A DNA stretch of 64,000 bases from Hyunsoonleella jejuensis (lineage in GTDB: Bacteria > Bacteroidota > Bacteroidia > Flavobacteriales > Flavobacteriaceae), in NCBI RefSeq assembly GCF_900111025.1, contig NZ_FOFN01000004.1, forward strand, positions 205,720 to 269,719, read 5' to 3'. Every line of letters starts with the position of its first letter. The stretch's first letter is position 1. A program made the translations under genes and the position numbers. The notes beneath the pieces were generated by a model, which saw nothing but the letters and a program-made list of their open reading frames with translations, did no database searches and was not told where the DNA came from. Positions 14,534 through 22,937 of this stretch are shown piece by piece.

Positions 14534-15361
14534 TTAGACCAAGTAAATTCCGTCTGATTTTATTTCAATCTGCCGTTGCTTGTACAAAGTCCCAACTGCT
14601 TTTTTAAAACTCTTTTTACTCATTTGCAGTTGTGCTTTTATATCTTCGGGGTTAGATTTATCAGTTAAATTTAAAAAACCAGAATTATCTTCTAACTCTT
14701 GTAAAATACGTTCAGCATTCGGTTCAATATTTCTGTAACCGATTTTCTCTAATGAAATATCCAGTTTATTTCCAGGTCTAATCTTTTTTACTACACCTTT
14801 TAACTTATCTCCAACACTTATATCCTTAAAAATATTATCCTTATAAATTAAGCCAGAATGCTTTTTGTTTACAATTACGTTCCAACCAATATCCGAAGGA
14901 TGTGATGCAATTAAATCTACCTCTTCGAATTGTTCAACGGTTAAAGTTTTGTTGTCTAGAAAACGATTAGTTTTACTCGAAGCTACCAAACGTTCGGTTT
15001 TTTCATCTAAATAACAATGTACCAAGTACCATCCGCCAGGTTTCATTTTAAAGGCTTGCTCTTTAAAAGGACAAAATAATTCCTTTACCAATCCCCAATC
15101 TAAAAAAGCACCAAAATCTGTGACTTGATTGCATCGTAATAAAGCAAACTCATCTTTCTTAATATAGGGAATATCGGTAGTTGCAACAGGGCGCTCTTCA
15201 TTATCCAGATAAACAAAAACATCAATTTTATCCCAAATCTTAAATTCAGAAGGCACGTATCTGTTTGGTAACAATACTTCTTCGTCATCTGCATCAATTA
15301 AGTACACACCATGATCGGTTTCTCGAAGTATTTCTAAGGTATTTATTTCTCCTAATTTCAT
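14534..15361 (-). CDS. S1-like RNA-binding protein, CvfB family
   Basis: This 275-residue protein (from the ATG at 15361, MKLGEINTL) has the CvfB layout. Several S1-like OB folds occupy residues 1 to about 205 (for example GEINTLEILRETDHGVYL, VTDFGAFLDWGLVKELFCPF, GDKLKGVVKKIRPGNKLDISL). A C-terminal winged helix follows (NPEDIKAQLQMSKKSFKKAVGTLYKQRQIEI). A start three codons upstream at 15370 is possible, but the family begins at MxLG. CvfB proteins bind RNA and affect expression of virulence or surface genes in Gram-positive bacteria; the role in Bacteroidota is not established. It is encoded alone, after a terminator for the upstream DUF2853 gene. Confidence 0.85.
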   Translation of the reverse strand: MKLGEINTLEILRETDHGVYLIDADDEEVLLPNRYVPSEFKIWDKIDVFVYLDNEERPVATTDIPYIKKDEFALLRCNQVTDFGAFLDWGLVKELFCPFKEQAFKMKPGGWYLVHCYLDEKTERLVASSKTNRFLDNKTLTVEQFEEVDLIASHPSDIGWNVIVNKKHSGLIYKDNIFKDISVGDKLKGVVKKIRPGNKLDISLEKIGYRNIEPNAERILQELEDNSGFLNLTDKSNPEDIKAQLQMSKKSFKKAVGTLYKQRQIEIKSDGIYLV

Positions 15362-15403
15362 AGTGAACAAAGGTATAACTTTAGCAATTATAAAACGAAT
15401 ACC

Positions 15404-15434
15404 AACAAAAAAAGCGTTGCAGTAGCAACGCTTT
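15404..15434 (-). terminator. Rho-independent terminator of the DUF2853 gene
   Basis: On the minus strand a 10-bp perfect stem, AAAGCGTTGC/GCAACGCTTT (15411-15434, 4-base loop), is followed by seven T residues (15410-15404). It lies 21 bp after the DUF2853 stop and just before the CvfB-like gene, so it separates the two transcripts. Confidence 0.85.
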
Positions 15435-15455
15435 AAATTCTATGTTGTATTTCTA

Positions 15456-15794
15456 CTAATAAACGGACTCTTTTCCGAAATGTTTAGTTAACAAATAATA
15501 TACTACTGCTCTATATTTATTTCGGTTAGACTGCCCGTATTGGTCCATCACCTTAGCAATGGCTCCATCTAAATCATCACCAGCGCTCAACCCTAGTTTT
15601 TTTATTAAAAAATTGTTTTTTACGGTTTCTAACTCAGAAGGATCACTTCCAGAAACTGTTGAAGCGTCCGCATTGTAGATTGAAGGGCCACAACCAATAG
15701 TTACTTTAGTTAATAAATCCATATCGGCATTAACGCCACATTTGTCTTTTAAATCTGCAGCATACTTTGCAATAAGTTCGTCACGTTTACTCAT
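15456..15794 (-). CDS. DUF2853 family protein
   Basis: This 112-residue acidic cytoplasmic protein matches DUF2853 throughout: MSKRDELIAKYAADLKDKCG, LLTKVTIGCGPSIYN, ASTVSGSDPSELETVKNNFLIKKLGL and a C-terminal YRAVVYYLLTKHFGKES. The family is small, helical and of unknown function, common in Bacteroidota and Proteobacteria. It is a single-gene unit with its own terminator at 15404-15434, and starts about 90 bp from the menD stop. No motif suggests catalysis. Confidence 0.92.
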   Translation of the reverse strand: MSKRDELIAKYAADLKDKCGVNADMDLLTKVTIGCGPSIYNADASTVSGSDPSELETVKNNFLIKKLGLSAGDDLDGAIAKVMDQYGQSNRNKYRAVVYYLLTKHFGKESVY

Positions 15795-15883
15795 GATAAA
15801 AAGTGTTTTTTTAAGGTTAATATTTCTCTGTCTTAAATATACTTAATTTTTAGACACATTAACTTATGTTAAGTCACTTAAAA

Positions 15884-17644
15884 CTACTTGATAAAGTTAA
15901 AATATTCTAAAAGCACCTCATCATTCAAGTTTTGCGGTGTAAAAACCTCTAAAATTTTAGGTTGCTCTGATGTTTTAAAAAATCCTTCGAGTGCATCTTT
16001 TAAGGCGATAATATCAGAAGCAGAGACGTATTCAAAATTAAACATATTACACAAATGCCTTGCATTTAAATGGTGTCGCGTTTCAAAATACCTATTAAAA
16101 TTCTCAGTGTTTTTATGTCCTCGAAGTATTCTAAAAATACCACCACCCTCATTATTGATTATAATAATTCTAAAATCACTAGGAATATAATTGTTCCAAA
16201 GTGCATTGCTGTCATAAAAAAAGCTTAAATCTCCAGTAATAAATACCGTTGGCTTAGTGTTTGCCACGGCGCAACCAATAGCTGTAGAGGTGCTACCATC
16301 TATTCCACTTGTACCCCGGTTACAAAACACTTCTAGCGTATTATTAATTTTAAACAGCTGCGTATATCGAATTGCAGAACTGTTTCCTACTTGCAATACC
16401 CTGTTATCTGGTATGGCACCTAAAATTGCATCAAAAGCTTTAAAATCAGTAAACGGTATTTCCCTTAAATACTGTTCATGTTGCTTTAAACGATGTTTCT
16501 TTATCTTATGCCAAAACGATTTATAATCGCTTTTCTTATAATGCGTAAGACTTGGTAAAAACGCCATAAAAAACTCTTGTGGCTTTAACTCTATATGTTT
16601 GGTTAAGCAGAAAAACGTATCGTTAGCTTTCTTTTCATCCACATGCCAATGCTGTTTAGGTTTAAATTTTCTAAGTAACGCTTTAATTTTTTTTGATACG
16701 ATTAAACCTCCAAAAGTGAGCAAAATATCAGGTTGTAATGCTTTTTGTTCTTCGTCCGATAATGGCGCAATAATTTGGTCTATACTCGGAAAAAAGCTCT
16801 TGTGATTTAGGTTTGAAGTTGTTTCAGTGAAAACTATCACGCTATCGTCTTTTGCTAACTCTTCAAAAAAAGCATTATCAATTTCATTTGGATGATTTAC
16901 ACCAACTAAAATCATTTTTTTTGAAACGGAACTCCACTCGTCAATACAGTGTTTTAACTCTTGAGAATCAAAACCGTTTTCCACTTTTTTTGCTTCAATA
17001 TTTTTAGGTTTAACCGAAAGTTCCGAAACGGTTTGATAAAGCGGCTCATCAAAAGGAATATTAATATGCACAGGCCCATTTTTCAAACTAGCAATATTTA
17101 GGGCAATATTTATCTCTTGTTCGTTATGTTCTTGTATATCTTTTTGCAGCCCTAAAAAACGCTCTAATTTGTTTTCTAGATTCTTAATTATTGGCAAATC
17201 ATCATTACTCGGAATATTCTTTTCGTCTTTTAAATCCAACTTCAAATTAGCTGAATATAAAATATGATTCTTGTATACATTTTTTTGATTGATGGTTTGC
17301 CCATCACCTACACCTATCAAATGTTTTGGTCTATCTGCTGATAAAACTACTAGAGGAATGTCGCTGTAATATGCTTCGGCAATAGCAGGGTAATAGTTTA
17401 ACAAAGCACTTCCAGAAGTACATACCAAAGCTGTTGGCGCTTTAAGCTGTTGTGCAATTCCCATGGCGAAAAAAGCAGCGCATCGTTCATCTACGATACT
17501 ATAGCATTTAAAAAATTCATCGTTTGTAAAACCAATAGTTAAAGGTGCACTTCGGCTACCTGGAGAGATAATAATATGTTGTATCTGTTTCGCTTTGCAC
17601 AACTGAATAACAGTTTGGGCTAGCGGGATTTTAGGATATATCAT
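15884..17644 (-). CDS. menD: SEPHCHC synthase MenD
   Basis: This 586-residue thiamine-diphosphate enzyme joins isochorismate and 2-oxoglutarate to make SEPHCHC, the second committed step of menaquinone synthesis. The N-terminal pyrimidine-binding domain has SPGSRSAPLTIGF and the glutamate-containing DERCAAFFAMGIAQ. ALVCTSGSALLNYYPAIAEAYYSDIPLVVLSADRP is typical of the family. The C-terminal TPP-binding motif is GDLSFFYDSNALWNN. Length is normal. It follows menF by 52 bp and the hotdog gene before that, forming a menaquinone operon; menaquinone is the respiratory quinone of Flavobacteriia. Confidence 0.96.
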   Translation of the reverse strand: MIYPKIPLAQTVIQLCKAKQIQHIIISPGSRSAPLTIGFTNDEFFKCYSIVDERCAAFFAMGIAQQLKAPTALVCTSGSALLNYYPAIAEAYYSDIPLVVLSADRPKHLIGVGDGQTINQKNVYKNHILYSANLKLDLKDEKNIPSNDDLPIIKNLENKLERFLGLQKDIQEHNEQEINIALNIASLKNGPVHINIPFDEPLYQTVSELSVKPKNIEAKKVENGFDSQELKHCIDEWSSVSKKMILVGVNHPNEIDNAFFEELAKDDSVIVFTETTSNLNHKSFFPSIDQIIAPLSDEEQKALQPDILLTFGGLIVSKKIKALLRKFKPKQHWHVDEKKANDTFFCLTKHIELKPQEFFMAFLPSLTHYKKSDYKSFWHKIKKHRLKQHEQYLREIPFTDFKAFDAILGAIPDNRVLQVGNSSAIRYTQLFKINNTLEVFCNRGTSGIDGSTSTAIGCAVANTKPTVFITGDLSFFYDSNALWNNYIPSDFRIIIINNEGGGIFRILRGHKNTENFNRYFETRHHLNARHLCNMFNFEYVSASDIIALKDALEGFFKTSEQPKILEVFTPQNLNDEVLLEYFNFIK

Positions 17645-17696
17645 TTAACATTAATCTTATTGCAAAAATAAGGAAATGCTAAACAACTATATTTAG

Positions 17697-18821
17697 CTAT
17701 AACACGTTTTTAACGACTTTAGATTTAGAAACTGTTTCCTCCCACTCTTGCTCCGGTTTCGATGTTGCTGTAATACCTCCGCCCACGTATACAATGGCTT
17801 TTTTATCTTTTAACTGCATACAACGCAAATTAACGTAAAGCTGTGTGCTTTTTTTCTTTATAGAATAAGCTCTATTCTCAATATTGCGTGCTCCGGTTCT
17901 TGGTTTTGTATCAATCTCAAAGTTTAATTCCCCTAAGAACCCAGTGTAAAATGATCTATTATAATTTTCATTTTCAAGAATAAAATCTTTAGCTTTTTTC
18001 TTAGGCAAACCACAAACAGCAGGTGTTGGATGTAAATTTTCCAGTAATTGCTTCAAGCTTAAATTTTGATGGATTAAATTTCCTTTTATAAGTGTGCGTA
18101 AGTGCAACAGATTTCCTGCTTTTACAGTTTCCACTTCAGAAGTTTTAATATTTTCAACTGTAGATTTTATATTATCCAAAATGAAATCGGTAACAAATTG
18201 TTGCTCTTGCAGTTCTTTATCTCTCCACTGTACTTCCAAGCTACCATGATAATCTTGAGTACCCGCCAATGCCATCATAGAAAAATGGCGACCTTCTATC
18301 TTTAATAATGTTTCTGGTGTGGCACCAAGCCATAACCCAATTTTTGGATGGTACCAACAATATACAAATGCCGACTTGTATGACGCTAAAAGGTTTCTAT
18401 ATATTGAAAAAATGTCGGTGTTCTCAAGTTCAATTTCCTCCTTACGCGAAAGCACCACCTTTTGAAAATCTCCATTTTCTATAGCCGCAACGCCTTTCTC
18501 AACCAAACTTATATGGTGCTCTTTTTCGGTATCTGATACTTGAGTTGCAATATGATTCAGTTTACTTATCACATTCATCTCAGAGTAATTTACTGCTAAA
18601 GATTCTGATTGTTTCGAAGGGATTATAATAGTATCAGATTCATTATCAAAGGGAGAGAATACAAACCCTGTTTCTTCAAATTTTGATGTAATAAAAAGCT
18701 CATCATTATTTTGAAGCATTGCTTTAACTGCATTACTATTCGGTTTCCTATAAACTACAAATGGCAATTTACGGTTGTAATGTTGAGCAATAAACTGAAA
18801 GAAATCATTTAAAGCCATCAA
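17697..18821 (-). CDS. menF: Isochorismate synthase (MenF/EntC family)
   Basis: This 374-residue chorismate-binding enzyme converts chorismate to isochorismate. Visible family motifs are KVVLSRKEEIEL, IGLWLGATPETLLKIEG, HLRTLIKGNL, HPTPAVCGLPKKKAKDFI and the C-terminal YVGGGITATSKPEQEWEET. The next gene in the operon is menD, so menaquinone rather than siderophore synthesis is the likely use. The start overlaps nothing but lies 1 bp after the hotdog thioesterase stop, implying coupled translation. A second ATG one codon in (18818) is equally possible. Confidence 0.94.
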   Translation of the reverse strand: MMALNDFFQFIAQHYNRKLPFVVYRKPNSNAVKAMLQNNDELFITSKFEETGFVFSPFDNESDTIIIPSKQSESLAVNYSEMNVISKLNHIATQVSDTEKEHHISLVEKGVAAIENGDFQKVVLSRKEEIELENTDIFSIYRNLLASYKSAFVYCWYHPKIGLWLGATPETLLKIEGRHFSMMALAGTQDYHGSLEVQWRDKELQEQQFVTDFILDNIKSTVENIKTSEVETVKAGNLLHLRTLIKGNLIHQNLSLKQLLENLHPTPAVCGLPKKKAKDFILENENYNRSFYTGFLGELNFEIDTKPRTGARNIENRAYSIKKKSTQLYVNLRCMQLKDKKAIVYVGGGITATSKPEQEWEETVSKSKVVKNVL

Positions 18822-18822
18822 C

Positions 18823-19248
18823 CTATTTTTTCTTTGGAAGTGTTATGGTTGATAATTTACAGATTGATATTAAGTTATCATCGTCATCCGTAACTTTAAT
18901 ATCTAGCAATTGAGTAGTTCTGCCTTTGTGCAAAAAGGTTGCTTTAGCATACACATTACCTTCTTTTATACTTTTTAAATGGTTTGCGGAAATCTCTATA
19001 CCTCTAACAAAATATGTATCTAAATCTGTAAAAATATGTGATGCAAAACTCCCCACGCTTTCCGCTAATGCTACGGTAGCACCACCATGTAATACACCAT
19101 CGGGTTGATGAACCCTTGAGTTTACAGGCATTTTTGCCACCAAGAAATCTTCGCCAAAATCTATTATCTCTATCCCCAATGTTTCCATCAATGTGTTTTT
19201 GCAAGTTTTATTTGCTTGTTTTAAAACCTCTTCTTTGGATAATTGCAT
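18823..19248 (-). CDS. Hotdog-fold thioesterase, probable DHNA-CoA hydrolase
   Basis: This 141-residue single-domain hotdog protein of the PaaI/YbdB/MenI type has the active-site stretch VHQPDGVLHGGATVALAESVGSFAS with the catalytic Glu, and the following GIEISANHLKS strand. It hydrolyses acyl-CoA thioesters. Its place as first gene of the menF-menD operon suggests the menaquinone step 1,4-dihydroxy-2-naphthoyl-CoA hydrolysis (MenI); that specificity is inferred from context. Length fits the family. Confidence 0.85.
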   Translation of the reverse strand: MQLSKEEVLKQANKTCKNTLMETLGIEIIDFGEDFLVAKMPVNSRVHQPDGVLHGGATVALAESVGSFASHIFTDLDTYFVRGIEISANHLKSIKEGNVYAKATFLHKGRTTQLLDIKVTDDDDNLISICKLSTITLPKKK

Positions 19249-19286
19249 GCGTATTTTTTTATTTTTAGTGTTAGCAAAAATACGAA

Positions 19287-19457
19287 ATGCAAGACATTAT
19301 CTTAGAAAATACGAAAGCGAAATTGTTACCACTTGCATTGAATAAACATCATTTTTTAAATGCCATAGCAAAAGAGCCGAATCTGGTGCAGTACTCTCCA
19401 AGTAAAATTGATACGCCTAATGATTTAACAGCTTATGTGGAAATGGCTATAGATTAG
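19287..19457 (+). pseudogene. Truncated GNAT acetyltransferase, N-terminal fragment
   Basis: A 56-codon open frame starts at the ATG 19287 and ends at TAG 19455-19457. It reads MQDIILENTKAKLLPLALN, then HHFLNAIAKEPNLVQYSPSKIDTPNDLTAYVEMAID. This resembles the first strand and helix of RimJ/RimL-type GNAT acetyltransferases, but the acetyl-CoA-binding part is missing and the next 200 bp hold no continuation I can see. It is best read as a decayed gene. A functional microprotein is less likely. Confidence 0.5.
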
Positions 19458-19658
19458 TGAAAACTAAAACCGAGTTTCAAATTCTAATTACATAAACTAC
19501 ATCTTTTGAGTTTTATTCTCCTTTTAGATTTTTGCAATCAATACTCTTTAAAAACAGGCATCTAAAGAAGTTAATCGCTACAACATTACATTTTAGCCAA
19601 AAAATTACACGCAAAAATCTTAAAATTTTAAATTAGAAAATATTATAATTTTTCCTAT

Positions 19659-20009
19659 ATGAAATATCTTTTTATGTGCATGTTATGTTTAACTATTGGC
19701 GTATGCCATTCTCAAATGATTTCAGGGGATGATAAATTGCATTTTGGTGCGGGTGCTGTTATTTCAGGTTGTACTTATGCGGTAGTATATTCAGTAACTA
19801 AGAATAAAAAGAAAGCATTTTGGTATAGTTTAGGAGCCTCTACAATTGCAGGTTTAGCCAAAGAAGTGCGCGATAGCGGGCAACAAAACAATAAATTTGA
19901 TACTGGCGAATGGATAGCCACTACAGCTGGGGGATTAACCGTTAGTACAACCATCAGTTTGTTTAACGGAAAAGGTAAAAGAAGAAAAAATGCCTTTTTA
20001 ACTGATTAA
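19659..20009 (+). CDS. YfiM-like small exported/membrane protein
   Basis: This 116-residue protein has an N-terminal signal (KYLFMCMLCLTIGVCHSQ). The body reads ISGDDKLHFGAGAVISGCTYAVVYSVT, then FWYSLGASTIAGLAKEVRDS and GEWIATTAGGLTVSTTISLF. The D-K-x-x-H-F-x-x-G and G-x-x-KE-x-x-D patterns resemble the YfiM/DUF2279 group of small envelope proteins of unknown function. Two short hydrophobic helices may lie in the membrane. The last 4 bases overlap the end of the convergent murA gene. Confidence 0.7.
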   Translation: MKYLFMCMLCLTIGVCHSQMISGDDKLHFGAGAVISGCTYAVVYSVTKNKKKAFWYSLGASTIAGLAKEVRDSGQQNNKFDTGEWIATTAGGLTVSTTISLFNGKGKRRKNAFLTD

Positions 20010-21313
20010 ACTCGCTCGATTCTAGCTCCTATAGCACGTAACCTTTCATCAATGTTTTCGTAACCACGGTCAATCTGTTCAATATTTTGAATAGTTGAAG
20101 TTCCTTTTGCAGATAATGCTGCAATTAATAAAGAAACCCCAGCTCTAATATCAGGTGACGTCATGGTCGTTGCTTTTAAAGTCGATTTAAAATCATGACC
20201 GATTACTGTTGCCCTATGCGGATCACATAGAATAATTTTCGCCCCCATATCTATCAATTTATCTACAAAGAACAAGCGGCTTTCAAACATCTTTTGATGG
20301 ATTAAAACACTTCCTCTAGCTTGTGTAGCAACCACCAAAATAATACTTAGTAAATCTGGTGTAAACCCTGGCCATGGCGCATCAGAAATGGTTAGAATAG
20401 AACCATCAATAAAACTCTGTATTTCGTAACCATCCGCATGCGCAGGAATATGGATGTCATCACCTTGTTTTTCAACAGTGATACCTAATTTTCTAAATAC
20501 ATTTGGAATCAATCCTAAATCATTCCAGCTTACGTTTTTTATAGTAAGTTCACTTTTGGTCATAGCCGCTAATCCAATCCAGCTGCCAATTTCAATCATA
20601 TCGGGAAGCATCGTATGGTTTGTGCCTCCCAAATTCTCCACACCTTCAATAATTAGCATATTCGACCCTACACCACTAATTTTGGCCCCCATCCTATTCA
20701 GCATTTTACATAACTGTTGTAAGTATGGTTCGCATGCAGCATTGTAAATTGTGGTTTGGCCTTCGGCTAAAACTGCTGCCATAACAATATTTGCAGTACC
20801 AGTTACCGACGCTTCTTCGAGCAACATATATGTACCTTTTAACTTTTTGGCCTCAACGCCGTAGAATTGCTCTTCCTTACTGTAACCAAATTTGGCACCA
20901 AGTTTTATAAGCCCTTCAAAATGTGTATCTAAACGACGGCGCCCAATTTTATCGCCTCCAGGTTTTGGTATATAACCTCTACCAAATCGTGCCAACAAAG
21001 GTCCAACAATCATTATTGAACCGCGTAACCCACGTCCGTCAATCTTAAACTGATCAGATTCCAAATACTGTAAATCTACGTTGTCTGCCTGAAACGTATA
21101 AGAGCCTTTTGATGTATTTTTAACCTTTACTCCAAGTTTCTTTAATAAACTTATGAGTTTGTTTACGTCAATAATATCAGGAATATTATTAATAGTAACT
21201 TCCTCTGGAGTTAGTAAAACTGCACAAAGAATTTGAAGTGCCTCATTCTTTGCTCCTTGAGGTTGTATGCTTCCTTTTAGCTGATGACCTCCTTCAATTT
21301 TAAATGTTCCCAT
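20006..21313 (-). CDS. murA: UDP-N-acetylglucosamine 1-carboxyvinyltransferase MurA
   Basis: This 435-residue enzyme transfers enolpyruvate from PEP to UDP-GlcNAc, the first committed step of peptidoglycan synthesis. The inside-out alpha/beta barrel motifs are clear: GGHQLKGSIQPQGAKNEALQ, SIMIVGPLLARFGRGYIPKPGGD and the C-terminal DIRAGVSLLIAALSAKGTS. In the catalytic loop, the sequence is PGGDKIGRRRLDTH, so Asp replaces the Cys (E. coli Cys115) that fosfomycin alkylates. This is known from other naturally fosfomycin-resistant MurA enzymes, which remain active. The gene follows the DUF4290 gene by 8 bp, an arrangement usual for Bacteroidota. Confidence 0.96.
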   Translation of the reverse strand: MGTFKIEGGHQLKGSIQPQGAKNEALQILCAVLLTPEEVTINNIPDIIDVNKLISLLKKLGVKVKNTSKGSYTFQADNVDLQYLESDQFKIDGRGLRGSIMIVGPLLARFGRGYIPKPGGDKIGRRRLDTHFEGLIKLGAKFGYSKEEQFYGVEAKKLKGTYMLLEEASVTGTANIVMAAVLAEGQTTIYNAACEPYLQQLCKMLNRMGAKISGVGSNMLIIEGVENLGGTNHTMLPDMIEIGSWIGLAAMTKSELTIKNVSWNDLGLIPNVFRKLGITVEKQGDDIHIPAHADGYEIQSFIDGSILTISDAPWPGFTPDLLSIILVVATQARGSVLIHQKMFESRLFFVDKLIDMGAKIILCDPHRATVIGHDFKSTLKATTMTSPDIRAGVSLLIAALSAKGTSTIQNIEQIDRGYENIDERLRAIGARIERV

Positions 21314-21321
21314 CGATACGT

Positions 21322-21957
21322 TTAGTGGCGTTTTCTAGAACGGTTAGACCCTTTTTTCTTTTTGTTGGTATTGCTGTATTTACTTTTAGAACGCATTAAA
21401 CTCGTAGAATCCGATAGATCTTCTTCAGAATTCCTTAAATCAATCTTACCGTTTGACAATTCGTAAAGGTGGTCGAAAATTACAATATCCTCAACAGTAT
21501 CCTTATTCCAATTTAAAAAACACTTTTTCATGTGGTTCGCAATGGTATAGACCAATGCTTCCTTTAACTCGCCTTCTTCCCATGTGTTGGCTACATCAAT
21601 CATCGTTTTGATGTTATTCCCATAGAAACGATATTTCGGGTGGTTTTGTGGGTATTTTAAAGGGTCTGGACGTTCAGAAAGCACCTCTTTGGAAGGCTTT
21701 GGAAATGGAGAATCTACATCTAATTCAAAATTAGACATAATGAATAACTGATCCCATAATTTATGCTGAAAGTCTGGAACATCGCGCAGATGTGGCTGCA
21801 AATTGCCCATTACGGAAATAATAGCTTTTGCTAATTTTTCGCGTTCTTCTTTTGTTTCTCTTGTTTTTGCATGGTTTATCATTTTTTGAAGATGACGACC
21901 ATATTCAGGAATAATTAAATGTTCCCGTTCTGTATTGTATTCTAAATTATCAATCAA
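21322..21957 (-). CDS. DUF4290 family protein
   Basis: This 211-residue protein matches DUF4290: LEYNTEREHLIIPEYGRHLQKMI, NLQPHLRDVPDFQHKLWDQLFIMSNFELDVDSPFP and the following PKYRFYGNNIKTMIDVA. The C-terminus is a basic low-complexity tail (residues about 190-211, Ser/Lys/Arg) that could bind RNA or DNA. The family is specific to Bacteroidota, has no known function, and is regularly found immediately upstream of murA, as here (8 bp). Confidence 0.92.
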   Translation of the reverse strand: MIDNLEYNTEREHLIIPEYGRHLQKMINHAKTRETKEEREKLAKAIISVMGNLQPHLRDVPDFQHKLWDQLFIMSNFELDVDSPFPKPSKEVLSERPDPLKYPQNHPKYRFYGNNIKTMIDVANTWEEGELKEALVYTIANHMKKCFLNWNKDTVEDIVIFDHLYELSNGKIDLRNSEEDLSDSTSLMRSKSKYSNTNKKKKGSNRSRKRH

Positions 21958-22013
21958 AATTAAAAGTGTGGTATTAAAATTCTATGAAGTAATGCGCAAA
22001 ATACGAAAAAAAA

Positions 22014-22307
22014 CTAAAGACTAATAACGTCATCTATTTTTTCTGCGACCTCTTTATACTTAGCAATTACCCTATCAGGATTCTTCATTCTTACATTTAT
22101 AGAAATGCTGGTATATTTTCCGTTTTTAGATTCCGTCGTGTTAATTACTGCTCCCATATTATTAAAAAGCGCTTCAACTTTCTGTATTTGAGACACATTG
22201 GTTTTTATAATGAATTTATACAAATATTCAGAAGGCCACAATGCCGTGTCTAATAGTTGCCCTCTAAGTTTTTTATAAAATTCGTCTTGATTTGGAGTGT
22301 TACTCAT
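22014..22307 (-). CDS. DUF493 (YbeD-like) protein
   Basis: This 97-residue ACT-like small protein reads DEFYKKLRGQLLDTALWPSEYLYKFI and VEALFNNMGAVINTTESKNGKYTSISI. It resembles the DUF493/YbeD group, whose structure is a ferredoxin-like fold similar to regulatory ACT domains. No function is established. It is transcribed leftward, possibly together with DUF4290-murA (57-bp gap), and divergent from the AAA ATPase gene. Confidence 0.88.
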   Translation of the reverse strand: MSNTPNQDEFYKKLRGQLLDTALWPSEYLYKFIIKTNVSQIQKVEALFNNMGAVINTTESKNGKYTSISINVRMKNPDRVIAKYKEVAEKIDDVISL

Positions 22308-22397
22308 ATGCTTTTTTTGAATTGCAAATATAAGCTTTCATTTCCATTTTTTTTACAGCAATTAAATTCCGATTTTTACATTCAAAATTAATTTGTA

Positions 22398-22937
22398 TTG
22401 ACTCCGAGAAAAATTGTTATTACGGGTGGCCCGGGAACAGGAAAGTCTACCATTATTAATGAGCTTTTAAAAAGAAACTACAACTGTTTGGAAGAAATTT
22501 CGAGACAAGTAACACTCGAGGCTCAACGAGAAGGTATAGACCAACTTTTTTTAACCAATCCATTAGTGTTTAGCGAATTGTTGTTAAAGGGGCGTATCAA
22601 CCAATTTAAAACATCGGAAAACTTAAATAGTGATCTTGTTTTTTTCGACCGTGGAATTCCTGATGTTTTGGCTTACATGGACTACATAGGAGATAGTTAC
22701 CCGAATGATTTTGTCTCTGCTTCAAAAACATTGGTGTATGACGATATTTTTATCCTAAAGCCATGGAAAGCCATATATAAAAGTGACAATGAACGTTACG
22801 AGAACTTTTCTCAAGCCGAAAAAATACATGACTATCTTCTTGAAACCTATCAAAATTATAACTACAAACCTGTAGATGTGCCATTTGGTGACGTGGAAGA
22901 GCGTACAGATTTTATTTTAAACACCCTGAGTTTATAG
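22398..22937 (+). CDS. AAA family ATPase (AAA_28 type)
   Basis: This 179-residue P-loop NTPase has the Walker A loop GGPGTGKST at about residues 9-17 and a Walker B-like DLVFFDRGIPD at about 76-86. IVITGGPGTGKSTIINELLKR and the YNCLEEISRQV strand identify the AAA_28/NadR-like kinase-ATPase group; substrate unknown. No ATG precedes the P-loop in frame, so the TTG at 22398 is used as start. Its stop overlaps the recQ GTG by one base, so the two genes are translationally linked. Confidence 0.85.
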   Translation: MTPRKIVITGGPGTGKSTIINELLKRNYNCLEEISRQVTLEAQREGIDQLFLTNPLVFSELLLKGRINQFKTSENLNSDLVFFDRGIPDVLAYMDYIGDSYPNDFVSASKTLVYDDIFILKPWKAIYKSDNERYENFSQAEKIHDYLLETYQNYNYKPVDVPFGDVEERTDFILNTLSL

